A stretch of 64,000 nucleotides of DNA from Panorpa germanica (lineage: Eukaryota; Arthropoda; Insecta; Mecoptera; Panorpidae). The stretch lies in contig OY783215.1 of the NCBI GenBank assembly GCA_963678705.1, forward strand, positions 310,001-374,000, in the 5' to 3' direction. A model generated the notes under the pieces. The model was not told the DNA's origin and ran no database searches. It worked only from the letters and a program-made list of their open reading frames with translations. Positions 12,301-25,625 of this stretch are shown piece by piece. Position 1 is the first letter of the stretch; each line of letters begins with the position of its first letter. Position numbers and translations under genes: made by a program.

Positions 12301-14533
12301 AGGGATTCTTATTTACAAACAAATACCTTTAGACGTTTATCTGTTGCAATGATATTCATATTATCAATACTGAATTTTATGATAAGTCATTTTCAAGAAA
12401 TAGGTGCAGCATCTAAGAAATATACTGGTGTATACAACATGTATAACTTCACGATTTCTTACTAGGTTCTACTAGAGATACTTTTATATTTTATTAATAG
12501 ACTATTTCAACTAACCACTCCGTTAACTCAGCCTCTATTATTAATGAATAGTCGTATGTGCATGAACGAAAGAAATGTTATAGTACACTGTGGTAGTATA
12601 CTGTCTCAAACCAATTATGTTTTTGTCATAAAAAGATAAAGACAACAATATATGAACACATTGAATAAACAGAGACAACACTAATGATTTCGTCCTAGGA
12701 CAGACTTGTCAGAAGTGTGCGACGTCTCTAACACTTTAATAAAATGAATTACTTCTTGATGCTAAAGATGCTATATGCTATAATTAATTACTACTAATTA
12801 CTAAAATAACAAACGTATCATTATCCAGCGAACCCTTGTTAGCTCATGTAGGCTAATTAAATAAGACACCGATAGCAAACTGGGGTTTCTGCTTCAAGCG
12901 ACAACTTCAGTGGGCGGTATTCAAGTTTCAAGTGTAGCACACCGACAATAAATTTATTCAATTTATAGGAAATATTATAAAAATGTGAATTAATTAAGAA
13001 ATTATTTTATGTAATGACTGAACAAATATCAAAGCTTATAAAATAACCAAAAGGAATTATTAAATATAGTCGATATAATTTGATATCTTGCTGCTAATTT
13101 TTTATAACAATAACATTTCGCAATAATTAGAAAAAGAGTTCGGTTAACGTAAAAACTAAGAAAATATTATTACAGAATATTCATTTCTCGAAAGTTGTCT
13201 TACAATGAAACACACAACTTACACCTTAACACTCAGAAACATTTCAATATAATTCGTGTTACATTTTTCTTTTTTTTTCCTTTTGTTTCATTTATGTTTC
13301 TTATTAGAAAGTTATTTAAATTACATCATCTATAAAAACAACCAGATAGATATTGACGGCATATTGTATTACTGTATTAACAAAAACTATACTAGTTATA
13401 AAAAACATTGAATTATATAATTTGGCGGCTAATTTAACAACACTGACGCTCTGGTATTGACGTATTAAGTTGTTTAGTTTAATTACTCCAGTGTTTATCG
13501 GACATGAACATCTTTTTTCTGTTATAATTAAAAAAATAAATAAATATAACAATGTGCTCGCTAGACCATTTATACTCGTGTAAAAATAACGAACGCTATT
13601 CAGAACTTCTCCTACAACGGTTGGTCTGGTCAGAATAGACTATATGTCTATTATAAAACAAATGATGATATTATTTATAGCTGTATTATATTATAGCTTT
13701 GATTTTTATTAATAAATAGTGTATCAACACACGTAAGTCTTTGTCGCCTATGTCGATATATGCGTTGTGAAATTGAAATAACATCGTCATTTTGTTACTA
13801 ATATTACTAATTCAGAATAGGCCAATATTCTACTCTATACAAAAGTATTAAACGCATAAAATGAATTTTTAGATCCTGTACTAATCCGCGGGGGAGTAAT
13901 ATCCGGGGACAAAACTGTCAAACGAAATGGAACATGCAGACATACTCGTATGATTGTTTTGTTTATTTTTATTCTAACTGCATGCGATTATGGTAAATCA
14001 TACTAATCATCTATAAATCTAATTTGAACGAAGTACATTAAATTATCAATGATGACTACCATATAGTACTTGTATGTAATTGTTTTTAGCTGTAATTGAT
14101 TAGATTGGTATTAATTGTTTTATAACACCTACGTAAAAAACAATGCTTACTATTTCAACATGTAATTATGTTTTATCACAACATATAAATATATGATATA
14201 ATCAATGTTCATCATTTCAGTAAAATTAAAACAACATCAGCGATATTCCTTAGTTAAGGTTTGTTCCACAGATATTTAATGAAACCTATTTATATTTTGT
14301 GCAATTGGCTTAGTTATTTCAGTAATCATGCAGACTGATGGATTTATATATATTGTAGTACAATAACGTGAATTTATTAAATAGAGAAACTGAAACCGAC
14401 ATACAAATAATTAACAGATGCTATAACATTCACCCTTACCTACTCCCTATCCTAAATAGGAGTATCAGGAGTGGTTGGAGAGGATAAGGCGATTCCGGGT
14501 CATTTTGGGAAATATGGTTCAAATTTATCATCA
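6354..14533. other. 8-kb AT-rich non-coding stretch
   Basis: No gene recognised. A short GTGTCTGTGTCGAT-type tandem repeat lies near 6757-6790. Two unpaired hAT-like ends beginning CAGTGGCG start at 7578 and 9551, but no partner ends were found. The nonamer ATACTCGTA occurs at 8474, 10479 and 13942. Open frames of 60-80 codons (for example 6929-7165 -, 8052-8249 + and 13316-13552 -) are low-complexity and AT-driven. Confidence 0.5.
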
Positions 14534-14713
14534 TCATCTTAGCCTTAGAGATTTGGCCATTTCTTTTCTATTGGCCGTCTTTCTTTTCCAATTCGTAATG
14601 CCCATCTTTCTTCGTTGCTCCTTCCATCTCGCACTAGGTCCTCTCTCTCTCCCTTTCTTACATTCTCTGTGGTACCTATCCAAAAGTTTCTTAGCCGTTC
14701 TGTTTCGGTTCAT
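14534..14713 (-). pseudogene. LINE (non-LTR retrotransposon) C-terminal fragment
   Basis: Read on the - strand from 14713, an open frame of 59 codons ends at TGA (14536-14534). It contains MNRNRTAKKLLDRY near the start and GPSARWKEQRRKMGITNWKR in the middle. This resembles the last part of LINE ORF2 proteins after the reverse transcriptase (R-x-K-K-L ... G-R-P-x-x-R-W ... N-W-x-R-x-A-x-x-R-x-x-W). In place of the usual Gly-Arg-Pro it reads Gly-Pro-Ser, and the last W position is methionine. The stop is followed by a TGATGATGATAA run, like the short-repeat tails of RTE-type LINEs. No reverse transcriptase core was found further along, so this is a 5'-truncated fragment. The clade assignment is tentative. 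Confidence 0.45.
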
Positions 14714-16653
14714 TAGTTTTAATTTTTATTACAATAATTACTACTTCTTGATATCTTATTCTCCACTGTCCGTTTGCACATACAGCACCAAATATTTTTC
14801 GTAAAGTATTTCGTCCGAAATCTATAAGAAACCACAATCGCTTCCGATCCGAATTTTGAAAATATACAAAGAGGTTTTTCAAAAAGTTATAAATTATAAT
14901 ATGACAACATCGAAATAAATTCTTTGATTAAAAAATATAAATTACCGCGGCAAATTGATTTTAAAATAAAGCGAGCGAGATTATATAATATTTCGTTGAG
15001 TGTCATGGATGAGCTACAATACAATTCTTATTTAAATTTATTATCAGACGTATTCCCACAAACCAAACTACATTATTTATCTGAAATATGTTGTACACAT
15101 TACTTTATTTATACTTAAACGATAGAGAAATAAAAGTATGTTGATAAAAAAATATGTAATAAAAAACAGGTTATTGTTATTAGTAGGGAACAAGAAGAAG
15201 TATGAGTGTATCTTCACTGAGATCAGATGATTTGTGGCGATGCTATCTCAGGACGCGATGGAACTAGCAGGTAATGTAACGAATCTAAAGACATATCAGA
15301 TTGTAAAGGTTGGACTCTGGATTCGAAAACTCGTACCGCGATTAGAAATGTGTGTGTTATCAACATAGAAACATTGATAGTGTACGAGTACATCTTCAAA
15401 GATAATGAATGACAATAAAATAATTAGAGCTGATCAGTGAAGGTTATCAGAGTTTCAAGGTGTCACTGTTTTTATATGTCAGTAAAGGTCAGGTTGACAA
15501 TCCATGTTTTTTTTTATCTTTAATCACACAATTTTGATTATAAACTTCTATGCTTCTTAGTTCTTGAAAGACGAGATTTAATAAAAGTAGACCCATCAAG
15601 AGAAAGCACATGATTTTTTCTGACAGAACCTAACAGTTTGATTGGTCGAATTTAACATTTCTGTTGTCTACAATCAACGTTTATAGTATGGTTGTAAATC
15701 CCCTAAAAGATATATATTTATTTAGAGTTTTTTTTTCGTTTAAAGAAATACTCGTCAACTTATCTAAATTCCAAGCTATAAAAATAGATACTTTATGTTT
15801 TATTCAAAATACCCATCGTGACGCGAGCTAAAGAATCCAATAAAAAATAAATGCACTTTAAATAAATCGAACCAGCGTCGTGGACAGTAGGGGGACGCCA
15901 CAACCGATACCAACGCCGACGCCGACACCGAACAAACGACAATACTCCCGCTGGGTATGAAACTGAAAACACATGAAACCCATTTGAAAATAAAACAAAA
16001 ACCAATTTAATATTAACCATAGTCAAACAAACATTAGTTGCTCGCACCAGTTCCACTCAATCGACCACGATGGAGGGGGAGACGCAGGGAGACAGATAGC
16101 CGAATCGAGACGAGACAGACCATTGTCAATCGAACTACGAGTATAAAATAGTTATTGTCGAGGTATTGCTAAATAATTTTGCTGTTCTTAGGCAGATATG
16201 ATAGATTTAAAAACCAGAATAAGACAGATCGTAACAACGCCAGTGAATAGAACTTTTTTAATGCCGACAATTGACAACCAATAATTTGGGGCACAGTTGT
16301 TGCTATGCTCACATGTTAATTACTTTTTTGTTCATTTTATACTTTTAGTTCGGGATACCTTAGTTTATATTAAATGCTTATAAATTTATTACATAATAAA
16401 TCTTACTTTATGATTTATAAAATGGTAGGTAATGTGAACGGCATGAATGGAATGCTTTTACTACACTTTAACATAGCGATGCTTATTGAATGAGGACTAT
16501 AAGATGAAGGGAAGGGGAAAACGAGTACATTGCAGTAAAATCTACGCAATTAAAATATACAGGCGCGCGTAAGTGTAACGGGAATTTGCGCTAATGTACA
16601 AATTACTTTTTTAATGAATTATTATTTTAATAATATTTAGAATGGCTTCTCAG
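14714..16653. other. non-coding stretch with one GC-richer patch
   Basis: Mostly AT-rich. At about 15870-16130 the sequence becomes richer in G+C, with a CGACGCCGACGCCGACACCG run and a purine-rich GGAGGGGGAGACGCAGGGAG run. The - frame through it (16056-15793) reads arginine-rich and then hydrophobic without a recognisable domain. It could be a regulatory element or an old repeat; I cannot say which. TACGAGTAT, the reverse complement of the recurrent nonamer, occurs at 16136. Confidence 0.4.
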
Positions 16654-17022
16654 CAGAGGCGAGCTTTGGGGGTAGCAAGCAGGACAACGGCCCGAGGCTT
16701 CGCTCTTGTAGGGGCCTCGCATTCTCGCGCAACGACCCAAGTACATTACTATATATGTATTTGAATCTCGCGCCTCGCTCTTTAGAAATCTCACTAGAAT
16801 CACTACGTATATCTTTTAAGGCATTCATGTACCTTAGTTTAGCATCATTAATATTTGTCGTCTTTGTGCTTGTTAATTTTTATAAATGTTCCAATATTAA
16901 ATTTTATTTCTCGTCAATTATCATCAAAAATACTTACTTACAATTTACATAAATTATACAAAGAACAAGTGCCTCGCAAAGATCTGCTGCCCGGGGCTTC
17001 GCAATGGCTAAGGCCGCCGCTG
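16654..17022 (-). mobile_element. hAT-like non-autonomous element, family A, full copy
   Basis: The left end is CAGAGGCGAGC and the right end on the opposite strand is CAGCGGCGGCC. The flanks are CTTCTCAG (16646-16653) and CTTCTTAG (17023-17030), agreeing at 7 of 8 positions, as expected of a hAT 8-bp target duplication. The termini are GC-rich, while the middle (from about 16760) is AT-rich and shared with 37522-37809 and 63868-64000. The - strand of the shared part reads MNALKDIRSDSS and then KERGARFKYIYSN, but it has no known domain and no transposase motif. Length is 369 bp, too short to be autonomous. The strand is arbitrary. Confidence 0.7.
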
Positions 17023-17030
17023 CTTCTTAG

Positions 17031-18657
17031 AACCATAGTTCTTTTTTCGCCATTAAAGCTGAATTGTCACTCTCATAACTAAGTCTCCAATAATTTCATT
17101 TCAATCATTAGATCAAACCAAATCCTTACACTTGCCTACCACGTCCTTGTTTAAAAATATAACTTGTTTAAAAATCACTCGAATTGTGTGAATTAAATTT
17201 GACATCTGACGGACACTAACTGAAAGTGATCTTTGCAAATGGAACACGATTTCTATATTGGTTTCATGTAAACTTTTATCAGACTTTTTATATACTTCTT
17301 TCCATAAAAGTATAAGATGCTAATCGTATGAACAAAACATATGTAATGTGTAACATGCAGAACATCTTTAACATTGTTCTTGTGGGTGTTCCTGTCATTA
17401 CATGCGGCATGGCATGTTACAAGGCATTACAGATTTGTAGAAAAGAACAACAATGCGTTAAAAGAAAAGTAAGACAATAAAAAAGATTTATATGAGAGTA
17501 AAACACAAGATGAAGATAATGGAAGCTGTAAGTGTTTTAGAAGTACCGAATTATTTTTATGTATACATGATAAAAATACGATGTAGATTTTCATCAATTA
17601 ATATTAGAGCGGTACTTTAATCTACATACGTATGAATAGTATTATAAATACGGATGGATAATATATAGATTTCTTTGGTACACCACGTATTGATAATTTA
17701 GTCTCATGATAAAATATTTTTATGCGAAATAACTCGAACATATCCGTTGAGGATCTCTGGTCTGTGGATGCTTATATTCGATGCTCTTTGTTTTATAAAA
17801 CACTACATTTATGGGAATGTACTAACTAAATTGTAATTAGATTTTACGCCATTTCATAAGCAAATAATCACTGTTCTACATACTCGTATAAAAAGCAATG
17901 TAGTAACGAATACAGAAGCACAGTACTGTAATGCATTTGCTAAATTACTTTTCGGAATAAAGTGTTAGTATCGTATTTGTATCGTAGTTTCATACAAAAT
18001 ACAAACTAAAATAAATTGCTGTTATATACTTGCAGATCGCGTAAAAACTCCTAATAAAGTAAATCAATAATGTTTGAAGCTGATAAAATATGATACTGTT
18101 AGATAAATAACTCGTTACATTTGATTTTAACATGATCGCTCCTCTATTTATCTAAAAATTGAAAAAAACGAAACGTACCTGTAACTATAGATACAAATAA
18201 AAATAAAATGTAACTGTTATAACACTGAAAGAAAAAAAGATATATAAAATTAAATTTTGTTATAAGAACTCGTCGTAGTTAAACATAATTATAGCTCCAA
18301 GTTAACAAGATTCTTCTTTGGAAGAAACTAAAAGAAAATAAGCAATAAAAGAAAAAGAAAGAGAAAAAAACATCTTAAGATATTTCGAAGTGTATAAAAA
18401 ATACGCTGCATTCGTGCTGCGATGCTTCAGGCGATCTTGTATGTAAATTACTTTACCTGGGGACTTTATAAAATTGTTTTAAATGTACTTTGCTCAAAAC
18501 GTTATGTTGACATTAAAAGCCTGGTGAAAAATTCAAGTGGTACGGGAATATGTTGTCTATAGTAGCAGAGGCATTTTGCAGCTTGTTATGTAATTCTGCT
18601 AAAGCTGTACGTATAGGAGATGGATCTAGTTTGTTTAAGAGCTTGTAAAAATGTAAT
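17031..18657. other. AT-rich non-coding stretch
   Basis: No gene or complete repeat seen. ATACTCGTA occurs at 17880. A purine-rich low-complexity run of about 60 bp (AAAGAAAAAGAAAGAG type) lies near 18315-18370. Confidence 0.5.
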
Positions 18658-18832
18658 TATAGTTCGTATTACAAGAGTTCGGCAGCTTATAACAAGTTGA
18701 GCTGTGTAAACCTATGATATAATGGTAAAGCACTAATGTTTTTATTATTTATATAGACACAAATAAGATAAAATTAACTAAACACCTTGTTTAAGCATGA
18801 GTCACCGCCGAACTTTCATAATTTTAACTATA
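18658..18832. mobile_element. MITE with TATAGTTC ... GAGTTCGGC ends, copy 1
   Basis: The left end reads TATAGTTCGTATTACAAGAG followed by TTCGGCAGC. The right end on the opposite strand reads TATAGTTAAAATTATGAAAG followed by TTCGGCGGT. These imperfect inverted repeats of about 30 bp bracket 175 bp of non-coding DNA. The same end sequence recurs at 22969-23006 and twice, face to face, at 46221-46274. The TA at the tips may be the target site of a Tc1/mariner-type element; this is inference. Confidence 0.55.
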
Positions 18833-21800
18833 TATAACATTCCTAGTAGGAGAGGGATTAGCTAAGTGTGATAAATTAGATGTTGTGTGTAAAAAAGGTC
18901 AAAAACTTCTTTTTTTTTAATTATTTGAATACACCGTTGGTTGATATTTTAGTTTTCAGATAAGTGAGGTTTATTATGTTGAGTCGAACATAACTGTAGT
19001 AAAGTGTGACAAGACGTAACAATAGGAGAGTGGGGTGACATGTAAAAAGTCATGAAATTTATGTGTTCTAATTTATGGATGAGCTCTAAGACAATTTCCA
19101 GAATCAATATATTTGACTCAAAATGAACATTGTTGAGGAATTTCTCTGGAGAAGTACAGGATGCGAGAATTATGGAAGGGGAAACATGTAGTCCGTGAAC
19201 AGGATAACACCTACGGCTATCCAAATATATTAGACATTGTACAAATATTAATTGAATTAGTAGCGGTAGCGGCAGCGGTACTGTTTAAATATTCAAGTTC
19301 ATAATTAATTATATATTATTTATGTACATATGAAAATTGTTTTCCTATGAAATATTCACACTCGAATTACATCAATTACATCATTTATAATTCATATTTA
19401 GTATGTAGTTTCGTGTAGGTGTTGATAAAACAAAAATATGTGGTATTATGATACTAACATTAACCAAAAAATTGTTGTCTACCCAAAATCATGCTAATTC
19501 ATATTACTACATAGAAACAAATAGACTTATTCCTTATACGTTATTATGTTATAACGTGAACGACCTCAAAATGTCATAATAGAAAGAAAAATAAATTTGA
19601 AACTGAAATTAAAAAAGAAAACAAACTTTGTGTCAAAAGCTAACTAATCACGGCGTTCCGATGGTCAAACAAAAACTACAAGTCACCAAAATACAACAAA
19701 TACCTCTATTTAGCCTACAGGTATTCATGTGTAACGATATCAAGATCTGATTATCTTCGGAGATAAGAAAACGTGAATAAAACTGTTACCGCCTTCAAGA
19801 CAATCGGGCTCTCGTCTCTAGATAACGAATCTACACAAACACATAGCAATAAAACAAATAGGTACCGATGTTATGCTGATATAAATATAACTAAAGAGAC
19901 AAGAATATTAGATTGGATTAGGATGGGATGGGAATAGATTAATCTCGTTGAGTAGCTGAAATATTTAATAAACCAGAAATATTGACGTTAAGTTTTAATG
20001 AGAATATTTTTAGAACGAAATGTTACTATAATTAGATGGTTAACTGTGGGTTTAAAAATTAACTAACGATTTTAGAATTGATTGACGTTCCCTCCTTCTT
20101 TGCAAAGAGATAGTAACAGCTGAATTTAATTTTGTTTTTTGAAACAAGGACATGTGCAAGTAAAATATTGAGCTTTCGTTAATTTTACTGGGATGTGTAT
20201 AATTTTGATTGATGCTTCATTTGATTTATTTTTCATTTATCATTCTTCACAAACGACTCCTTTAAACTATTATTAGTCCTTTGGTTTAATTATTTGCAAC
20301 ACTGATCATGATGACAACGATATTGCCACACATGCGATGATTTATTTAGACGATGTATTACAATTGGTAACATTGTATTCTGCACCTAAGGTAGGTAGAA
20401 CTGTCTACAAATAAAACTTAAAATCTGAAATATATGTTCAATTCGTTTTAAATCTTTAAAACGTTTTCTGGCAAAAGTACAAAACAAATATTTCGTGTTG
20501 AGCGCTTTATGAATTTACAATTTTTGATACAAAAATTCTATTCTTATAATTTGTAACATAAAGTGTGCTTCAGTAAACAAAAACAACTGTAGTTTTTAAT
20601 TATTGAGATGATTTTGATGCGGAAGTTTTATCTATGTCGTAGAAAGATTTACTTTCTTTCTCGTTGTCTAATTTGACTAATTACAATAATCTTTGTTATA
20701 AAATCAACATGGTTTCACGTTGTGACGATATTCTACGGTATATTAACGTCAACAACCAGTTTTCATTTATGGAATTTTTGATTCGTGATTGACACATTCC
20801 CTGCGGTTGTTGTAATTTCCAATCAATCAATGCATTCAAGTATTAAACTTTGAAATTAATTTTCCGTTAACCCATATAAACAGTATTTGTTAACCAATAA
20901 ACAACTACTAATGAAATACACGTTTATATAGAATTGTTAAATGACTTAAGTTTGTAGTACTACTCAATAAACTACGGATATTACTAAACTTGTCTAGGGT
21001 TCATACTCAGACCCAACAACTCTGCGAAACTTTTTATTGTTATGATGGTTGTTTTATTGGAATGTAGTCCAAGAATGTAGGCAAAGCTTTGCCTCGTAAC
21101 GTTGGGTTAACTAAAACCTGGTCTGCAAACCATCTTTTGAATTAGTTTCGTTTATATGACTGGACTATTTCTTTTCGTAGTTGTTCATATGTGTCACAAA
21201 CACGTGCTTCAAATGTAATATACTTTCAACTAAGATTTTTACGAGTACAATGTTCATAAAACTTTTGAATTCTGGTTACCTTGTAAATTGGTTTGTACAA
21301 CTTTTCAAGCACCTCCATTATCGTTATAACATTTTACATAGTTACAAATGAAGTGAGCTGCCATTCGAGCAGCAGGCGTAGCGTTTATTATTTTAAGAGA
21401 AACAACATTTTATCGATACGACTCGTATAGCATTCACTGAATAAATGTACCAGGATAGTGAACTGATTGAACCGAACAGAATCCTCGCCTGGGGCACTTA
21501 GGAACTAAGAACTAGGAACTATGTAGTCTCTTAGATAAATTGCGATCGTTAAAGAAATCACTTGTTTTAGCTAAAGCGGAAATAAAAAACATAGGCGTTG
21601 AGTAAAATTTGCAGTGTTGCAAACGTTTCAATCTAATGCTATCGTTCTTAGGAGGAAAGTAATCTTGTTAATGTGTTGAAAGTGTGTAAAGGAACAAATT
21701 GATTCAGGATATACACTATTGTTTGTGTCGAAGTATCTTGACTCACACGCATCATCAATTTATGCTCCACGTTGCTTTTACTAGTTCATTAATAAGATGA

Positions 21801-22104
21801 TGTTTTGGATAGTTTAATATTCTGTTGGAAATGTTCATTCGGATTGTTTATGCCGCTTAAATTTGACCTTCGAAAAGTATAGCTATCAACGCCACATTAT
21901 ATGCTATTTGTACATTGTGTATATGTGTTGCTTTCTACATTTTATGGTTCACCTTCATTTTTACAACCTTCCTGCTTTTTATATTTGCGCACATTTCCGC
22001 GCTATAGAAGACGCTTTTAGATTCCATTGTATCAAACATACACTACATGTTTTATGCACTATAATAAAGCGCGTTTACTTAATAATAAAATCTCCCTTGA
22101 ATGA
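18833..22104. other. AT-rich non-coding stretch
   Basis: No gene recognised. Open frames exist on both strands around 18950-19300 (91 codons on -, about 54 on + ending near 19305), including a short GCGGTAGCGGCAGCGGTA run. They overlap each other and show no domain. A 14-bp palindrome, GGCAAAGCTTTGCC, lies near 21080. The frame at 21863-22129 (+) runs into the MITE and is not credible. Confidence 0.45.
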
Positions 22105-22722
22105 AATGGGCTTGTGTCCTGTGTTTTAATTTCTACAAAAGTGTACCACATATTGATAAAGTTGGTTACTAGAACCTCAAATGTTCAATTATTTGTTAAT
22201 AACTCCTTATATGTTAAGAGATATTATCATCTAAATTTTGTCTCTTAAATTATTAAAGGGATTCAACGTTGTACAACATTCCAAATGCATGTGACATCAT
22301 AACCGCTGCCAATCTTACAGCTCATAAATCTCTGATATATGTATCTATATATCAAAATATCAAATATTATTTACAGCTATTTCAAGGAATAATAAAATTT
22401 TAATATTATGTCTGCCTTAACAGGGTTAAATAAAATAAAAACTTATTATTCTTTGACTTGATTTGTTTATTTGACTACCAACAGCTACAAGACATTACCA
22501 CAGCACTGACCTACTCAACAAATAACTGATTAAAATGCATTTCACGTCATACAAATATGGCCTATCATTTCTAGCACTAAAACTACAATTCTAACTTTTA
22601 ATTGCTATATTTCCGTCAACATTTAGATATTTAATAAAATAGACACGCCAATACACATTTATTAACGTCAATTTCAATCAACAATTGAAAAATCGACCTA
22701 AAAATGAAGACACAAGCCTATT
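22105..22722 (-). mobile_element. MITE of the GGGCTTGTGTCCT family, copy 2
   Basis: It opens with AATGGGCTTGTGTCCT and closes with AGACACAAGCCTATT, an inverted repeat with a few changes. Its whole length corresponds to the reverse complement of 2702-3340, for example GACACGCCAATACACATTTA here against TAAATGTGTATTGGCGTGTC there. At 618 bp it is about 20 bp shorter than the other copy. The interior is non-coding. Confidence 0.75.
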
Positions 22723-25224
22723 GTTGTCCACTAATATACACAATACATATATTTGCATATGTATAAGATCAAATCACGATAGTTCGCCGGCGATTTATAA
22801 TTAAAAGAGGTTATAAGAGCGGTATAAATCTATAATACGATAATGATAAAATATCGATAATGATAATCTTATCTTATTCTTTTCTATATACATATGTACA
22901 TTATAGAAAAATACATGAGTCAGTGCTTTTTAGTTATATCGACAGTTTATACCCCACAACTTGTTTAAAGTATGAGTAGCTGCCGAACTCTCGTAACTTG
23001 AACTATACTTCTGTTTGTATCGTGCTACATTTTACTACAAAAATATCGACACAACGCACTCGCTCAATGTGTAACGAAAACTAGTACAAGAACCAAATTC
23101 ATTTAACCGCTCGTTGGTGCTGCTGCTAGTGATATTAAAGCTTTTCTGCCAATAACTCACGTAGCGAACATTTGTCTAACAATAAGTTGCCCCAACACTA
23201 TGAGCAACGAGCCAATGTTCTGTGCCGGTGCCGGTGCTAGTGCTAGTGGTGCCAAGATCTAGTCGATCCAGTACTCACATGAACTTTACGTTAGCCTCGT
23301 TATTTATGACAGCAGCTGTAGCCTCTCTATAATATATTCATGTAAATACACTATAGAGATTACTCCTTCTTTCTTCTTTCTTATGTTCTAAAAGCTAGAT
23401 TGATAGGAGAATATGAATTTGATAGATTCCTACAGAAACACAAGTTTTATTGATATAAAGTGTTTATTGACGTTTGAAATATCAGACCAGTAATTTAACA
23501 AAATTATTATATTTTTAAATTATATATAATTTGTTCTTGTTCTTTTGTGAGACTCCTTTGTTGAAATCAATTTAAAGAAAATAACATGAAGAACATGTTG
23601 TTTCGTGAGAAGATACTTAACGCTGTTTATTTTTAGTGTGATTTCACACTGGACCTGATGCTTCTACTTTAATATTTATCAATACACCACTGTATTAAAC
23701 TGTTTTAGCAACCCAACCACAGACAGTGTAAGATTTTTTTTTAAAAGTCGCTACATTCATGTGCAGTGTAAACGCAAAGTAACTGCACTTTATGTATGAG
23801 AAAACTCAAACCTGAGTCATTTTGAAAGTTGAATACATATGCTTACAAAAAGACTATTATTTTGTGTGCATGCTGTAATAGAGTTCATATATATTATATA
23901 CAAGTCTATGTGTATGTTTTTGTACATATAAACTTGCAATAAATCGCATGAAGTATTTTCAACTCATTAAAGTTCAATGTAGTTCTCATTCTCATATGTA
24001 TTGCTCATGGTACGACTAACACAGCAAACTTTCAGCAGCTTTAAACCAAACAGAAAAACTTTACACTTCACTACATTTTACCGTTTCTACTTTTTTGCAA
24101 CAAAGCAAAAATAATTTCAATATTCCTTAATAGTATATTTAAAAAAAAAATTAAATAACAGTGTAAACAAGAATAATTTATTATAAATTAAAATCTAAAA
24201 GTATTGTTAATTAAATGTATTTCAATTATTTATCTTTAAATATTTTAATCGTGCAACATTGTAAATTTATTTAAACATTACTTTAATTTTAATTATGTAA
24301 ATATGGCAACAGCGAATCGCTACTTTGTTTATATTTAAACACGTGTTCACTCAAGTTACATAAATTTTTTTGCAATGTTTATTTTTAGAGAAAAATTATT
24401 ACAATGTGTTAGAGGAGTGCATAGTTTTATTTAAGATTTTTATATGTAAAAGAAAGAGACAGCAATATTGTTTTAAAAACATTTATAAAGTAAATAATTG
24501 AATTTCATATTAGTATTATGCAGGTGGATGTGTTACAGATAAAGACGAGCTTGAGACACATTCCATTCTCCTGCGTAATGATTGTCAGTTGAAGAAAAGA
24601 GATGAATATAGTTTTCAGATGATGGGCTGAACCACTTCATATTGAATTGAACACATTGAACAACAGAAAAATGTTATCTAAATTTCGTTCAGCAATAAAC
24701 TTTATTAACAGTGAACAGTTCTAGATGCGTCTAGATTAGTGTATACAAAAAAGAACAAAACAGACAGTAAGTTTAAATGTTGTAAACTTCCTGACAACTT
24801 TCTTGTTAAACAAAGCCTGTGTATTTTGTATTATATTTACATACATATGTTATTAAAGATTTATTTTATTTTATATTTGTTTTTATTTTAAAATTGGCAT
24901 TTATCCAAATTATAAAATACTTACAGTTATTCTAATTTACATACATTTAATATTATGAAATCAAAATTTTATTATGTCTTCTGTTTTAAAATCCACTTAC
25001 GTGAACGGGGATGCGTTGATACACTTTATAAAAATAATCATTTTTGTTTATTATTTTATTTTGTTGAAACTATGGGCTTTGCTTGAACGATAGAGCCTAC
25101 GTTTGATTTAAATATAACCATATGGCAATATTTCACGAAATCGATATTAGCCAGTGTCGGTTCAATCAGAATGTATTTTAGAGAATCGTATTTAAGAGGG
25201 GGGCTAAGGTTTCAACTTTTTTTT
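22723..25224. other. non-coding stretch with a partial MITE end and a small tandem repeat
   Basis: At 22960-23006 the sequence ends GCCGAACTCTCGTAACTTGA then ACTATA, a right end of the TATAGTTC MITE family; no clear left partner was found. At 23221-23253 a short degenerate GTGCCG/GTGCTA hexamer repeat occurs. The segment near 23640-23700 (TTCACACTGGA ... TATCAATACACCACTGT) resembles 27405-27475, suggesting another degraded repeat family. No gene was recognised. Confidence 0.45.
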
Positions 25225-25625
25225 AATTTATTTATATTAATGTACAACATATGAAGTTTATTGTGTAAAAATTTGAAGTCGATTGAAGTAAAACTGTCAG
25301 AGATATAGAGTTTTAAGTCTTCACCTCTCTGGTCTGGTTTCTTACTTTAAAACTTTTAAACGCGTTTTCTCACACTTAGGTTTTTCAGAATCTGTGCCAT
25401 CTCAAACTCAAAATCTACTGGACCGATTCTTTTAAAATTTTGCGCACTCTTTCTTTACATAAATGCCGAGGTAACGCTGTCGAGTTTTTTTAAATTTTTT
25501 GATTTTAACGTATTTTAAAATAACAAAGTTTCTGATTTTTTTTCATGAAAAATCAATATTTTGACTTATAAGTGCTGTAAAAAATTGAAAAATCAATAAA
25601 AAAGAAAAAACTCGACAGCGTTACC
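25225..25625 (+). repeat. dispersed repeat B, longer copy, with a terminal hairpin
   Basis: Positions 25225-25473 match 57640-57886 in reverse complement over about 250 bp, including AATTTGAAGTCGATTG and CACTCTTTCTTTAC. The copy here continues into an inverted repeat: GGTAACGCTGTCGAGTTTTT at 25470-25489 is mirrored at 25606-25625, with about 115 bp between the arms. No reading frame is preserved between copies, so this looks like a non-coding element. The superfamily is unknown. Confidence 0.55.

Noticed and set aside
14475-14804. 109-codon hydrophobic open frame on the + strand
   Set aside because: It is largely the antisense of the LINE C-terminal fragment, which explains its openness.
15793-16056. 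87-codon - frame through the GC-rich patch
   Set aside because: Composition shifts abruptly from hydrophobic to Arg-rich with the base composition, and no family motif is present.
18949-19305. Overlapping open frames on both strands (91 codons on -, ~54 on +)
   Set aside because: They are mutually overlapping with no recognisable domain, and the GC-rich tail is a simple GCGGTA-type run.
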